From assembly GCF_009765965.1 (NCBI RefSeq), contig NZ_LMUL01000014.1, positions 62,001 to 126,000 on the forward strand: a stretch of 64,000 bases of DNA. The letters are read 5' to 3'. Of this stretch, positions 1 to 8,861 are shown one piece after another (the stretch's first letter is position 1; every line of letters starts with the position of its first letter). The notes below the pieces were generated by a model. It was given only the letters and a program-made list of their open reading frames with translations. It did not search any database and was not told the origin of the DNA. This DNA is from Caulobacter sp. S45. Its GTDB lineage: Bacteria; Pseudomonadota; Alphaproteobacteria; Caulobacterales; Caulobacteraceae. The position numbers and the translations under genes are program-made.

Positions 1-138
1 GAGGAGGCCGGTCGCTATCGTTTCCGCGTCGTCGTCGCCCACCCCTGGCTCGGTCTGCTATTCGCTTACCGTGGATTGTTGGCTGACAACCATGGGCGTC
101 GACTTTCCAATAGGGCCGTCGCCTTGGATGGACTTTAG
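1..138 (+). CDS. DUF4166-like protein, C-terminal fragment
   Basis: Frame 1 is open from the window edge to a TAG at 136-138 and gives 45 residues. The segment RFRVVVAHPWLGLLFAYRG resembles the end of DUF4166 proteins, where a beta strand is followed by a P-x-x-G-L-x-x-x-Y-R-G motif. The start and most of the protein lie outside the window, so function cannot be judged. The family call rests on this short tail only. Confidence 0.45.
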   Translation, partial: EEAGRYRFRVVVAHPWLGLLFAYRGLLADNHGRRLSNRAVALDGL

Positions 139-172
139 CTCTTGTCTGCTCGCTTTGGGTTCGGGCGCGGTA

Positions 173-1024
173 TTACTTCAGAGCGGGATATCCTTGATCT
201 ATAGCCATCTGCTCGAAATACATCAGCCCATGATAGTAGGCTTCGGAAAGTGGATGAAAGCTCACGATAAGCAGCTCATTTCGGACTGACGCGAGGGCCG
301 AATCGTGGACGACGTCCTCCAATGCCGTACGCATCGCCTGGAAGGTGGCGAGGTCTGTTAGGCGGCCAGTGATCAGCGGAAGGCCGGGGCTCTGGGAGGT
401 CCAGGCCAGGACTCTCAGTTGATCCGTCAATTTTGACCGCAATCGCTGCATAAGGGCCCAGGTGACTCCATCGATGGAGGCTGTGTCCGCAACGCCATTG
501 GCCACCGCTACGACGCTGTCGGCGTGACTTCCGGTCAAAATCACATTGCTGAAGAAGCTTGAGCCACCGGCGATCGGCGCGATCTCCGCGCGCAGCAGGT
601 TCATGCCGGTGTTGGAATCCGGTGCGTTCAACGCCAGTCTCGTCTTGCGAAGGTCCGCAAGATTCTGGGCCGGATCGGTCTTGCGCACGATGACAGCAGC
701 GCGATGGAAGGGACCGTCGCAGCCGCGCGCCTTGTAGTGTGGGGTCGCGACCAGCCGCACTCGACCGCGCAGCTTCGTCATCAAAGGGTAGCCGCACGTC
801 TGGGTCAGCAGGAGACGGGGGTCGCTCCAGAGCGCCTCGAGCTCGCCGCTCCGTGTCAGCGTGGGAGGCGCCCAAGCCACACCTGTGGTCTGCAGGCGAT
901 CTCGGATCGCAGCCCATAGGCCGTCGGTGGCGGGCTGCAGTTCGGGGAAGTCGTACATCGGCAGGGCGGCGAGCGCCCCTGTGGCCTTTCCGATATGAGC
1001 CCAGTCGAAGCTGTGGGCGGTCAT
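173..1024 (-). CDS. PhnD/SsuA-type substrate-binding protein, apparently cytoplasmic
   Basis: This 283-residue protein has the periplasmic-binding-protein type II fold of PhnD/phosphonate-binding components. It shows the central segment LALNAPDSNTGMNLLR and the hinge-like SVVAVANGVADTASIDGVTW that follow the family pattern. There is no signal peptide: the N terminus is MTAHSFDWAHIGKA with no hydrophobic core. No ABC permease or ATPase gene is adjacent. The ATG overlaps the stop of the upstream desaturase by 4 bases (ATGA), so the two are translationally coupled. A lone, unexported binding protein is more likely a ligand sensor or a moonlighting enzyme than a transporter subunit. That role is inference. 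Confidence 0.75.
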   Translation of the reverse strand: MTAHSFDWAHIGKATGALAALPMYDFPELQPATDGLWAAIRDRLQTTGVAWAPPTLTRSGELEALWSDPRLLLTQTCGYPLMTKLRGRVRLVATPHYKARGCDGPFHRAAVIVRKTDPAQNLADLRKTRLALNAPDSNTGMNLLRAEIAPIAGGSSFFSNVILTGSHADSVVAVANGVADTASIDGVTWALMQRLRSKLTDQLRVLAWTSQSPGLPLITGRLTDLATFQAMRTALEDVVHDSALASVRNELLIVSFHPLSEAYYHGLMYFEQMAIDQGYPALK

Positions 1025-2001
1025 GACGTTCCGCCTTCGTCGAGCGCCAGGTGGACCAGCCGATCGTGCGGACGCAGGAGGTAACGCCCAAATATTTCGC
1101 GATAGCCCGCATAGACGGGGCCGCCCCGGTCGAGAACCTCGGCCCGGTGGCGACGATAAAGCAGGGGCAGGCGATACCAGGCGGCGCCCGGATCGGCGTG
1201 ATGGACCACGTGGAGGTTGTTGTTCAGGTAGAGCAGGCCCAGCACCGGCGCCTTCTCGACGACTGCGATCCGGCGCCCGGGATCTTCATGGGCGCGGTGT
1301 TCGGCAAACGAGCGCAACAGCGACAGGGCGACGCCCGGATAGACGAAGGTCAGCAGGTATTCGCCCAGACCCATTCCGCAGACCCCCACCACCCAGGCGA
1401 TAACGCCGAGCGCCAGACCCAGATGCTCGCACCAGATTTTCGCGCGCCCAGCATCGCCGATCACCAGAACTGTCTCCTGCGCCAGGAATCGGCCGACAGT
1501 GACGAAGGGGCCGATCAGGAGCCTTCCGAGCAGAGGCGCCTGGACCGCCTCCAGCACATAGTGGGCGCGCGCCCAGGCGTTTTTGGGCGGAGGTAGGTAA
1601 CGCGTCTCGCAATCCGAGCCCGGTAGCGTCAGGTGTTCCGCCGCGTGATGATCCAGGTGAGAGCGGCGATAAATCTCGAACGGCAGCCATAGGGCTAGCG
1701 GCCAGATCGCCAGCGCCGTGTTCACTCGCCGCGATCGGGTCGGATGTCCGTGGATCGCCTCGTGCTGAAGCGAACCATGCCAGGCCACCAGCCATCCGCC
1801 TGCAATGACGCGCAGGGCGATCGGGACGAGGTGATGGAAGAAGGTCAGGGCGAACCATCCGACGTAGATGGTCAGTGCGATCCCGATCGTAGGCCATTCG
1901 ACCGCGCCCATTCGTCTATCGCGTCCGCGAACGTCGGCGTCGCTGCGATCATCCTTCGTCGGGTTTGGATTTATGGGTGTCAACACGCCGGCATCGTCCA
2001 C
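1021..2001 (-). CDS. membrane fatty-acid desaturase / hydroxylase family protein
   Basis: This 326-residue integral-membrane di-iron enzyme carries the three histidine boxes of the desaturase superfamily: HEAIHGH near residue 79, HLDHH near 114, and HVVHH near 264. Hydrophobic spans lie at about 38-70, 95-108 and 195-225. The family introduces double bonds or hydroxyls into acyl or terpenoid chains using O2 and an electron donor; the substrate is not readable here. The start is a GTG at 2001, and an in-frame ATG at 1911 is an alternative that keeps all motifs. It is the first gene of a two-gene operon with the binding-protein gene. Confidence 0.85.
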   Translation of the reverse strand: MDDAGVLTPINPNPTKDDRSDADVRGRDRRMGAVEWPTIGIALTIYVGWFALTFFHHLVPIALRVIAGGWLVAWHGSLQHEAIHGHPTRSRRVNTALAIWPLALWLPFEIYRRSHLDHHAAEHLTLPGSDCETRYLPPPKNAWARAHYVLEAVQAPLLGRLLIGPFVTVGRFLAQETVLVIGDAGRAKIWCEHLGLALGVIAWVVGVCGMGLGEYLLTFVYPGVALSLLRSFAEHRAHEDPGRRIAVVEKAPVLGLLYLNNNLHVVHHADPGAAWYRLPLLYRRHRAEVLDRGGPVYAGYREIFGRYLLRPHDRLVHLALDEGGTS

Positions 2002-2244
2002 GAGGTCATGATGCGATCAGGCGGACCGAGGGGTTTGCAAGCAACCCAGAGAGACTTGCTTCGTCTTCAGAGAAGCTGGGTCCCGTTGCGCAACGCTATG
2101 TGGGGACAGGATTTGGGCGACGTTTCGCCTGGGGCGCAGGAAAACTGAAGAGGGGCCCCGAAGTCCTGGTTTGCGGGTCTCAAGTCCGAGTGCTGCTGCT
2201 GGGAAGCGACCGAACTGTCGCAGCGCGATGGCGGAACAATATAA

Positions 2245-3471
2245 ATGATCAGGGCTGTCTATCTGGCCGTGGCGGTGGCGACTGCATTGACCGTGGCGCC
2301 GCCGCCGACCTTGGCAGGTCCGGCTGCAACCCTCAGCGGAGGCTGGAGCGCCGTAGCCAAGGTCAATGGGGCCGACATCCCCTTCCGCCTCGATCTTGCC
2401 GAACGGAGCGGCGTGGTGCGGGCGACGTTCTTCGATGGAACGCGGCCCACCAATCCGTCGGCTCCGGGGACGATCGCGTCGGGGCGGCTGCTCCTATTGT
2501 TTCCAAGTTACGCCGCGACGCTGGACGTATCGGTGGACGGTGGCGTTCTGGATGGCACCTACACGCGCAATCACACGGCGATCCCGATCCATGCGGTCAA
2601 GGGCGCTCCAGGCGTGCCGGCGGCGCCCCACGCGCCATCGATCTCCGGCGAGTGGATCGTCCCCAAGGCCAGCGCGAAGGGCGAGCAGGCTTGGCGGCTG
2701 ATCGTGCATCAGGCAGGCGGCGAAATCAGCGCGGCCATTCTAAGGGTCGATGGCGATACCGGGACCCTGAACGGGCGCTATGTCGACGGGGCCTTTCACC
2801 TGTCGCACTTCGCGGGCGAACGGCCCGCCTTGCTTGAGATACGGGTCCAGCCCGACGGACGGCTCAAGCTCGACCTGACCGATAGCGACGGCCATGCCGA
2901 TCTGGTTGGGCTCCGTCCGAAGGCGGCGTTGGCGCAAGGCCTCGCGCCGGCCGATCCCACCCGGTTTACCGGAGTGAAAGACCCTTCCGCGCCCTTCGCG
3001 TTCGCCTTTCCCGATCTAGCTGGACATAAGGTCGCCAACACGGACGCGCGTTTCCGCGGCAAGGTAGTGGTTGTGGATGTGATGGGCAGCTGGTGTCCCA
3101 ACTGCCACGACGAAGCGCCCTTCCTTCAGGCGCTCTACGCCAAGCATCACCGGCAGGGGCTGGAGGTCGTGGCGCTGGACTTCGAGCAACCGGACCAACT
3201 CGCCGATCCCCAGCGCCTGCGCGCCTTCGTCCAGCGCTATGGGATCACCTACACCGTCCTGTTGGCCGGAGACCCGAAGGCCGTTCACGAGAAGCTGCCC
3301 CAGGCCGTCAATCTCAGCGCCTGGCCCACCACCTTCTTTGTCGGTCGCGACGGGCGCGTGAAGGGCGTGCACGTCGGTTTCACCAGCCCCGGCAGCGGCG
3401 TTAGGGACGCCCAGACCAGGGCGGCGGCCGAGCGCGAGGTCGAGACCATGCTGGCGAGACCTTCGACTTGA
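2245..3471 (+). CDS. secreted TlpA-like thioredoxin-fold protein
   Basis: This 408-residue protein starts with a hydrophobic signal sequence (about 1-24, ending TLAGPA). A beta-rich domain of about 220 residues of unknown role follows. A C-terminal AhpC/TlpA thioredoxin domain (about 250-400) has the redox motif W-C-P-N-C near residue 287. Such periplasmic proteins reduce disulfides in cytochrome maturation or protect envelope thiols. The gene stands alone: a desaturase operon is divergent on its left, and a minus-strand gene converges on its right. The N-terminal domain is not the usual short TlpA leader, so the partner specificity is unknown. Confidence 0.8.
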   Translation: MIRAVYLAVAVATALTVAPPPTLAGPAATLSGGWSAVAKVNGADIPFRLDLAERSGVVRATFFDGTRPTNPSAPGTIASGRLLLLFPSYAATLDVSVDGGVLDGTYTRNHTAIPIHAVKGAPGVPAAPHAPSISGEWIVPKASAKGEQAWRLIVHQAGGEISAAILRVDGDTGTLNGRYVDGAFHLSHFAGERPALLEIRVQPDGRLKLDLTDSDGHADLVGLRPKAALAQGLAPADPTRFTGVKDPSAPFAFAFPDLAGHKVANTDARFRGKVVVVDVMGSWCPNCHDEAPFLQALYAKHHRQGLEVVALDFEQPDQLADPQRLRAFVQRYGITYTVLLAGDPKAVHEKLPQAVNLSAWPTTFFVGRDGRVKGVHVGFTSPGSGVRDAQTRAAAEREVETMLARPST

Positions 3472-3512
3472 AGTCTCGCCCTTTCGACCTGGCGCGGCCT
3501 TGCTCGACGTGG

Positions 3513-5042
3513 TCAGGGAGCCAGATAGATCGGGTTTCCGATCAGAACGGGTCGCCCTCCGATCGAGACGTCCGCGCTTATCCAATGGGATTTACCGTCG
3601 GCGGCGAGTTGAAGGGTTTTCACTTCGTCGTCGCTGGCGATCACGGCGTCCGGGAGAGTCAGGGGCGCGCCGTCTCGCTCGAGAGTGATCCGGCCCCCTT
3701 TCGCATGGGCGACGTGGACGCTGAGCTGTAAATTGGCGCCTGCCGGCGCGGCGAGGGTGTCGCCCATCATCGCCCGCCCGGAAGGGCCTTGAGCTGTCAG
3801 TTCCAGCAGGCCGTCGCGCGAACCGCGCGCGTCGATGAACACGTGTCCGGCCCGGATCGCGTCCAGGACAGCGCGTTCCGATAGCTCGGGCGCATAGACC
3901 ACGGTGGTGGGGAAGCCGACGCCGAGCCGACCCAACTCCACGTCGTGATTGTCGCTGCCGCCGACGCCGGTCAGGTGATGGCCCTCGTTGAGCAGGTCAC
4001 GCCAGAAGGCGACGCCCGGCCGCTTGACCCGCGCATCGCCCATCGCGCCCCACAACTCGCCCGCGTTCAACACCTCGATCGACTGCACCTTGGACCAGTC
4101 GGTGTCCGGCGCGCTCCAGCCGCAGCCGCGGCAGGTCTCGTCGGTCGGGGAGGTCGGGTGGTTGATCGAGATCAGGGCGTGCAGGTCGTGCACCTGGTCC
4201 AGGATCGCACCGACATTGGAAACGGTGGGGCCGCCCAGCCGCGCGTCGACCGGCTCGGTCGTGCCAAACACGTTGGCGTGGCCCTGAAAGGTGGTGACCT
4301 CGACCGCCGGGATCATCAGCAAGGTGTCGAACGCCGGCTGAAGTTCGCGCACGGCGTCGTAGTGCGAGCCGGTGTTGTGGTCCGACAGGGCGATGAAGTC
4401 GAGGCCATGGGCCACCGCCGCCTCGGCGGTGTGGTAGAGCGGACAGGGGACCGGCCGCCCGGTCAAGCTGGCGCACGAGCCGTCGCTGTGGGCCGTATGC
4501 ATGTGCAGGTCGCCCCGATACCAATGCGCGCCCGTCTTCAGCGGCGCGGCGGAGAAGGTCGACACCGCCGGTATGTCCCCGTGGCGCCAGAACCAGACCC
4601 TGGCCGTATAGCGCGCGTGCACGTCCGGTCGGATGGCGGAGACGGACAGATTCAGTTTCCAAGTTCCGGCGTGGATGGCGCCGGGCAGGTAGGAGGGCGT
4701 GGCGTCCGTGCGCGAGAGGGTGAAGCTCGACTTGTTGCTGCCGCTCCAGCCGCGCACGCCGTCGGGGTCGGAGATTCCGAGGTCGATGACGGTGTGCTTG
4801 TCGCGCTCGGTGTAGTCGAACTCGACGCTGATCCGCACCACGCCCTGCGGCACGGCGAAGGGGACGTCGTGGAAGGTGAGCTTGTCCTGCGGCCCGATCT
4901 CTCCCGTCAGCACCAAGTCCGGCGCGACCGAGCGTAGCGGCGTCGATGCGCGATCCGGGAGAGCAGCGGCCAGCTGCGGCGTGCAAAACACCGTCAGGAG
5001 CGCCGCCAACATGGCGCCGACGCGCCGGATTCCCTTAGTCAT
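3513..5042 (-). CDS. CehA/McbA-family PHP metallohydrolase, secreted
   Basis: This 509-residue protein has a signal peptide (MTKGIRRVGAMLAALLTVFC...). A beta-sandwich domain spans about 50-170, followed by a PHP-type metal-dependent phosphoesterase domain. The metal-ligand signatures are visible in order: GDLHMHTAHSDG, ALSDHNTGSHYD, a central PAVEVTTF, INHPTSP and GGSDNHD. The CehA/McbA family includes carbaryl hydrolases and phosphodiesterase-like proteins; the physiological substrate is unknown. The start at 5042 is supported by a GAGGG ribosome-binding site. It is a single-gene unit with about 280 bases of free upstream sequence. Confidence 0.85.
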   Translation of the reverse strand: MTKGIRRVGAMLAALLTVFCTPQLAAALPDRASTPLRSVAPDLVLTGEIGPQDKLTFHDVPFAVPQGVVRISVEFDYTERDKHTVIDLGISDPDGVRGWSGSNKSSFTLSRTDATPSYLPGAIHAGTWKLNLSVSAIRPDVHARYTARVWFWRHGDIPAVSTFSAAPLKTGAHWYRGDLHMHTAHSDGSCASLTGRPVPCPLYHTAEAAVAHGLDFIALSDHNTGSHYDAVRELQPAFDTLLMIPAVEVTTFQGHANVFGTTEPVDARLGGPTVSNVGAILDQVHDLHALISINHPTSPTDETCRGCGWSAPDTDWSKVQSIEVLNAGELWGAMGDARVKRPGVAFWRDLLNEGHHLTGVGGSDNHDVELGRLGVGFPTTVVYAPELSERAVLDAIRAGHVFIDARGSRDGLLELTAQGPSGRAMMGDTLAAPAGANLQLSVHVAHAKGGRITLERDGAPLTLPDAVIASDDEVKTLQLAADGKSHWISADVSIGGRPVLIGNPIYLAP

Positions 5043-5320
5043 TCCAAGCCCTCGTACGACCAGACAGCGTGTGAACGCAGGTTGCGGATCGGGCGGGCGT
5101 GTCTGGGCGCCGCCGGTTTGTGTCCAACGACGATAGCTTTAATTATCGTTTGCGACGGCCGTATCACGAAAGCCGCCGCGCGTTCGGGAGAGATCAGAAG
5201 CGCGGGGTCGCCGGCAACTTGGCGCATGCAATCGGAACGGTTACGGCCGCCGGTGAACGCCCACTTCCGGTGACAGCTCCAATGACGGGTATGGGCCTAG
5301 TCGCTGTCGGCGTGGCCTTT
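5043..5320. other. intergenic upstream region of the PHP hydrolase
   Basis: This 278-base gap separates two minus-strand genes. It must hold the promoter of the secreted metallohydrolase. An AT-rich patch (TTTAATTATCG, near 5138-5148) stands out in otherwise GC-rich sequence and is the best place to look for it. I see no RNA gene, hairpin with a U tract, or convincing small ORF. Confidence 0.35.
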
Positions 5321-6613
5321 TCAGATCGTCTCCACCTTGGCCGCTCCAAGGCCAAGGCCACCTGCACCAGCCGTATTGATCGCTCTGCGGCTGGCGTAGG
5401 CGTAGGGACCGATAAGGGCGATGCATATCGAAGAGAGGGCCAGCGCTCCGCCGAAGACGTAGGTCATCGGACGATATGAGCCGAAATAGTCATGGGCGAC
5501 GCCCATGGTCATCAGACCGACTCCGATACCGACATTGCTGGCGGCGAAGAACAGACTGTAGATTCCGCCATAGGCCTTCAGCCCGAAGTAGCGCGAGGTC
5601 AGGTAGGCGGCGAAGGCGATCTCTGCGCCTTGGCCCAACCCCATCAGCAGGGCGCCGCCGAGCAGGACGCCGGTCTGGGTGGCCGTATGCACGATCATCG
5701 CGCCCACCAGCGCGGAGAGGAAATAGGGCAGCACCACGCGCTGGGAATTGATGCGGTCGGCCACGAACCCCGCGGTGAGCTGGCCGGCGATGCCGCCGAA
5801 GAAGAAGCACGAGATCGCGGTGGTGCCGATCAGGGAGGAGAAGCCGCGCTCGGTCAGCAGCGGCACTGCATGCGCGGTAGTGCCGATCAGGGCCATCGAG
5901 GCAAGGAAGATGGCCGCGAAGATCAGCCAGAAGGTGGGCATGCGGATCGCCTGGGCCCGGGTCAGCCCCGGCAGGTTCGCTTCCGCGCGGCGGATATCGG
6001 CGACGTTGTTGCTGCGGGCAGGTTCGCGCATCATGAAGAACAGCAGTGGCAGCGGCAGGATCAATATATAGGCACCGAGCGAGAAGTAAGCGATCCGCCA
6101 ATTGTAGGCGTGGATCACCACCCGCATCACCTGCGGAACGATGGCGGAGCCCGCGCCCGCGCCAAGGGCCGTGACAAGCCCTAGGATCAGGCCGCGATGG
6201 TGCGAATACCAGAGCGAGACCAGCTTGGCGTAACCTACCGAACTGTTCATCGCCGAGGCGATGCTGACCACGAAGAAGGTGATCGCGAGCTGCCAGGGCG
6301 CCATGACGAAGGCGCGCGACATGCTGGCCAGGGCGAACAGCAGCGTCCCCGCCAGCAGCACGCGGCGAAGGCCGAACCTGTCGATCGCCCGCCCCGCCAG
6401 CGGCGAGAAAAACGCTGTGGTCCAGGGCGAGATCAGCAGGATGGCGGAGATCGTGGTCCGGCTGAGATGGAATTCCTTGGTCAGCGGCGCGATGAACAGG
6501 CTCATCGAAGCGGACACCATGGAGTTCGGGCCGATCGACATGCCGATCCACGCCACGACCGCGGCGATGATGCTCGCGGACGTAAATTCCTTGGTCCGGT
6601 CAGGGACGCTCAT
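5321..6613 (-). CDS. MFS transporter, oxalate/formate (monocarboxylate) type
   Basis: This 430-residue protein has twelve hydrophobic segments and a conserved MFS motif A-like loop (GRAIDRFGLRR, about residues 74-84). The pattern is that of oxalate:formate antiporter and monocarboxylate porter families, which move carboxylic acids across the inner membrane. The start has a GAGG site just upstream. It lies next to an amidohydrolase and a LysR regulator and opposite a large CoA-thioester catabolic operon. Uptake of that pathway's carboxylate substrate is therefore a reasonable inference; the actual ligand cannot be read from sequence. Confidence 0.85.
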   Translation of the reverse strand: MSVPDRTKEFTSASIIAAVVAWIGMSIGPNSMVSASMSLFIAPLTKEFHLSRTTISAILLISPWTTAFFSPLAGRAIDRFGLRRVLLAGTLLFALASMSRAFVMAPWQLAITFFVVSIASAMNSSVGYAKLVSLWYSHHRGLILGLVTALGAGAGSAIVPQVMRVVIHAYNWRIAYFSLGAYILILPLPLLFFMMREPARSNNVADIRRAEANLPGLTRAQAIRMPTFWLIFAAIFLASMALIGTTAHAVPLLTERGFSSLIGTTAISCFFFGGIAGQLTAGFVADRINSQRVVLPYFLSALVGAMIVHTATQTGVLLGGALLMGLGQGAEIAFAAYLTSRYFGLKAYGGIYSLFFAASNVGIGVGLMTMGVAHDYFGSYRPMTYVFGGALALSSICIALIGPYAYASRRAINTAGAGGLGLGAAKVETI

Positions 6614-6810
6614 CCGCTCTACCTCGACGCAGCGCCGGGAAGTTCACGACGCCCTAGGGCGCGGCCAACGACTTCCAGGCATCCTCCACAATTTTATTGT
6701 TCTCATGAGCGAGTTGGTCTCCGCCCTGTTCGCACACTCACGATGCGGGAGGCGGTCGGTCAAGCGACAAGTCTGGGAGCTCGCTTGAGCTTTTCGCAGC
6801 CATGAAGCAG

Positions 6811-7695
6811 CTAAGGCGCGCCGTACAGCCGGGCGGGATTGTGGACGAACACCTGGGTCCGCAGCTCGATGTCGGCGGTCCAGGCGTCGAACAGGTCCAC
6901 CAGCCGCCCGGTGTCCGGGCGCGCGTCGTCCAGGCTGAGATAGGGCCAGTCGGACCCGAACAGCGCCCGGTCGGGGGCTGTCTCCAGCAGCAGGTCGTGG
7001 AAGGGGCGTACGGAGGCGTAGGTGGGATCGGTCTTGGTCAGCCGGATGGGGGTGGTCTTGACCCAGAAACTGTCCGACCGGAGCATCGCCAGGAAGGCCT
7101 GGAAGGTCTCGCCCTGAGGCCCGGCCATAATGTCGAAATAGCCCATATGGTCGAACACCACCGGCACGCCGCAGCCCGCCAGGTCGTCGGCCGCCTTGAC
7201 GATCTCCGCGCAGGTTCCCCAGACCTGGGCATGCCAGCCTAGCGCCTTCATCGCCGGCGCCAGCCGCTTCAGGTCGTCGAAATCCAGCGAGCCCGCGTAC
7301 TGGCGCACCCGCGCGCCCGTCACCGTGAACCGGATGGCGCGGAAGCCCCGGGCGTGGAGCCGCCGGAATTCCGCCTCGTCCGTGGCGGGGTCGACGACGC
7401 AGACGCCTCTGAGCCGGTCGGACGCCAGCTCAAGCGCCTCCCCGGTGCAGGCGTTGTCGAAGCCGTAGGCGGAGGGGTGGACGATCACGCCGTGCTGGAA
7501 CCCCACCGTGTCGAGCATCCGCAGATACTGCGCGCCGGTGGACAGGGGCGGATCGTAGCGACGGGACTCCAGCAGCGGATAGGCGTCGAACGGCCCGAAC
7601 ACATGCGAATGGCAGTCCCAGGCGCCGGGCGGCAACGGCGTCTGTGGCGCGGAGCAGGCCTTCATCACGGGCAGTCGGGAAAAGTCTTCGGCCAT
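6811..7695 (-). CDS. amidohydrolase, 2-pyrone-4,6-dicarboxylate lactonase-like
   Basis: This 294-residue TIM-barrel amidohydrolase has the metal or substrate motif WDCHSHVFGP near residue 26, the FDHMGYFD strand end and the terminal GSDWPYL. These match the LigI/2-pyrone-4,6-dicarboxylate lactonase branch, which opens the lactone ring in protocatechuate 4,5-cleavage. The frame is open far upstream, but homology begins at the ATG at 7695, which I take as the start. It is flanked by a carboxylate transporter and a LysR regulator, consistent with a peripheral hydrolysis step. Substrate identity is inferred from family only. Confidence 0.8.
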   Translation of the reverse strand: MAEDFSRLPVMKACSAPQTPLPPGAWDCHSHVFGPFDAYPLLESRRYDPPLSTGAQYLRMLDTVGFQHGVIVHPSAYGFDNACTGEALELASDRLRGVCVVDPATDEAEFRRLHARGFRAIRFTVTGARVRQYAGSLDFDDLKRLAPAMKALGWHAQVWGTCAEIVKAADDLAGCGVPVVFDHMGYFDIMAGPQGETFQAFLAMLRSDSFWVKTTPIRLTKTDPTYASVRPFHDLLLETAPDRALFGSDWPYLSLDDARPDTGRLVDLFDAWTADIELRTQVFVHNPARLYGAP

Positions 7696-7808
7696 TTGCG
7701 TCGCCTCGCGATCTTTTGTCAGGCTTAGCGGCGCCAAGCCTCGAAGCTCAACGCAGGATCTCGGCGCCAGGGTTGAGCAAACCGCATCCGAGGGCGATTG
7801 AATGCGCG

Positions 7809-8723
7809 TTAGACCAGGACCTGGGCGCGCGCCTCCGCGATCATCCAGTCGCGAAACTCCGCCACCTGGGGCAGCTTGGCGGCCGCCTGCGAATAGGAGA
7901 GGTAGAAGGCGCTCCCGTCCTTGAAGCTGGTGGCGAACGGGGCGATCAGCAGGCCGCTTTCCAAGTCCTTGGTGATGAAGGCGCGGTTGGCGATCGAGAT
8001 GCCTACCCCCTCGATGGCGCTTTGAAGCGCCAGGCTGGAACTCTCGAACTTGATCCCCGAATTGGCGTCGACCTGACGCGCGCCGACATGGGCCAGCCAG
8101 GACTCCCAGTCGTTGGCCCGCATCATCGAATGCAGCAGGGTCGCCTTCTGCAGCGCTTCCACATCGTCGCCCAGGCCCAGACGCGCCTTGTATTCGGGAG
8201 AGCAGACTGGGATCAGGTCCACGTCGACCAGCCGATGATGCATCAGCATGGGCAGGGCCGTGACCTTGGCCTCGTCGCGGATCTGGATCGAGACGTCGGT
8301 CGGGAAGGCGCACAGGTCCGCCGCAGACGGAAGGGCCGTCGACAGGCGGATCTCGTTCTTGGGATGGGCGATGTGGAAGGCCGACAACCGGGGCACCAGC
8401 CAGCGCAGGGTGAAGGTGATGGAGTTGTGGATGTGCAGCAGCCGTTGCTTGCGCGTATCGATCATGCGCGAGGTTGCGCGCTCCATCCGTTCGAACACGT
8501 CGGTGATGGTTTCGAGATAGGCGGCGGCGTCGGGCGTAAGTTTCACCTCGCGATGGCTGCGCAGGAATAGCGGAAAACCGAGGTGATCCTCCAGGGTGCG
8601 GATCTGGCGGCTGATGGCGCCGGGGGTGACGTGCAGTTCGTCGGCGGCGATGGTGAAGCTTCGATTCCGACCCGCGGCTTCGAACGCCCGCAGCGCATTC
8701 AGGGGGGGCAGTCTGACCGCCAC
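7809..8723 (-). CDS. LysR-family transcriptional regulator, GcvA-like
   Basis: This 304-residue regulator has an N-terminal winged helix-turn-helix (about 8-65, with LNALRAFEAAGR and VTPGAISRQIRTLE). A type II periplasmic-binding-like effector domain follows (about 90-300). The start is a GTG at 8723 chosen because GGAGG lies 8 bases upstream; a longer in-frame ATG at 8768 has no such site. It is transcribed away from the large catabolic operon beginning near 8.9-9.0 kb. In LysR biology that arrangement usually means control of the divergent operon by a pathway intermediate. The effector is unknown. Confidence 0.88.
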   Translation of the reverse strand: MAVRLPPLNALRAFEAAGRNRSFTIAADELHVTPGAISRQIRTLEDHLGFPLFLRSHREVKLTPDAAAYLETITDVFERMERATSRMIDTRKQRLLHIHNSITFTLRWLVPRLSAFHIAHPKNEIRLSTALPSAADLCAFPTDVSIQIRDEAKVTALPMLMHHRLVDVDLIPVCSPEYKARLGLGDDVEALQKATLLHSMMRANDWESWLAHVGARQVDANSGIKFESSSLALQSAIEGVGISIANRAFITKDLESGLLIAPFATSFKDGSAFYLSYSQAAAKLPQVAEFRDWMIAEARAQVLV

Positions 8724-8861
8724 GGTGTTTCCTCCAGTTGATTTATTTTCACACGAGATTAGCGGCATACGCGCCCAGCCGCAAACGCATCGACCTCAGC
8801 CGGGGGGATGTCGTCGCTTAGATCAGTGCGTTGAGCTTGGGTGTCGTGAGAAACATGGCGG
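8724..8861. promoter_or_regulatory. divergent promoter region, LysR gene / catabolic operon
   Basis: This non-coding stretch separates the regulator and the catabolic operon. If the first CoA-transferase starts at a later codon, the region extends to about 9023. It should contain the LysR operator and both promoters. I cannot pick a convincing T-N11-A box by eye, so only the region is recorded. Confidence 0.4.

Noticed and set aside
7696-8313. Upstream extension of the amidohydrolase frame
   Set aside because: It runs antisense-frame through the LysR gene and translates to a low-complexity basic sequence. Amidohydrolase homology begins at the ATG at 7695.
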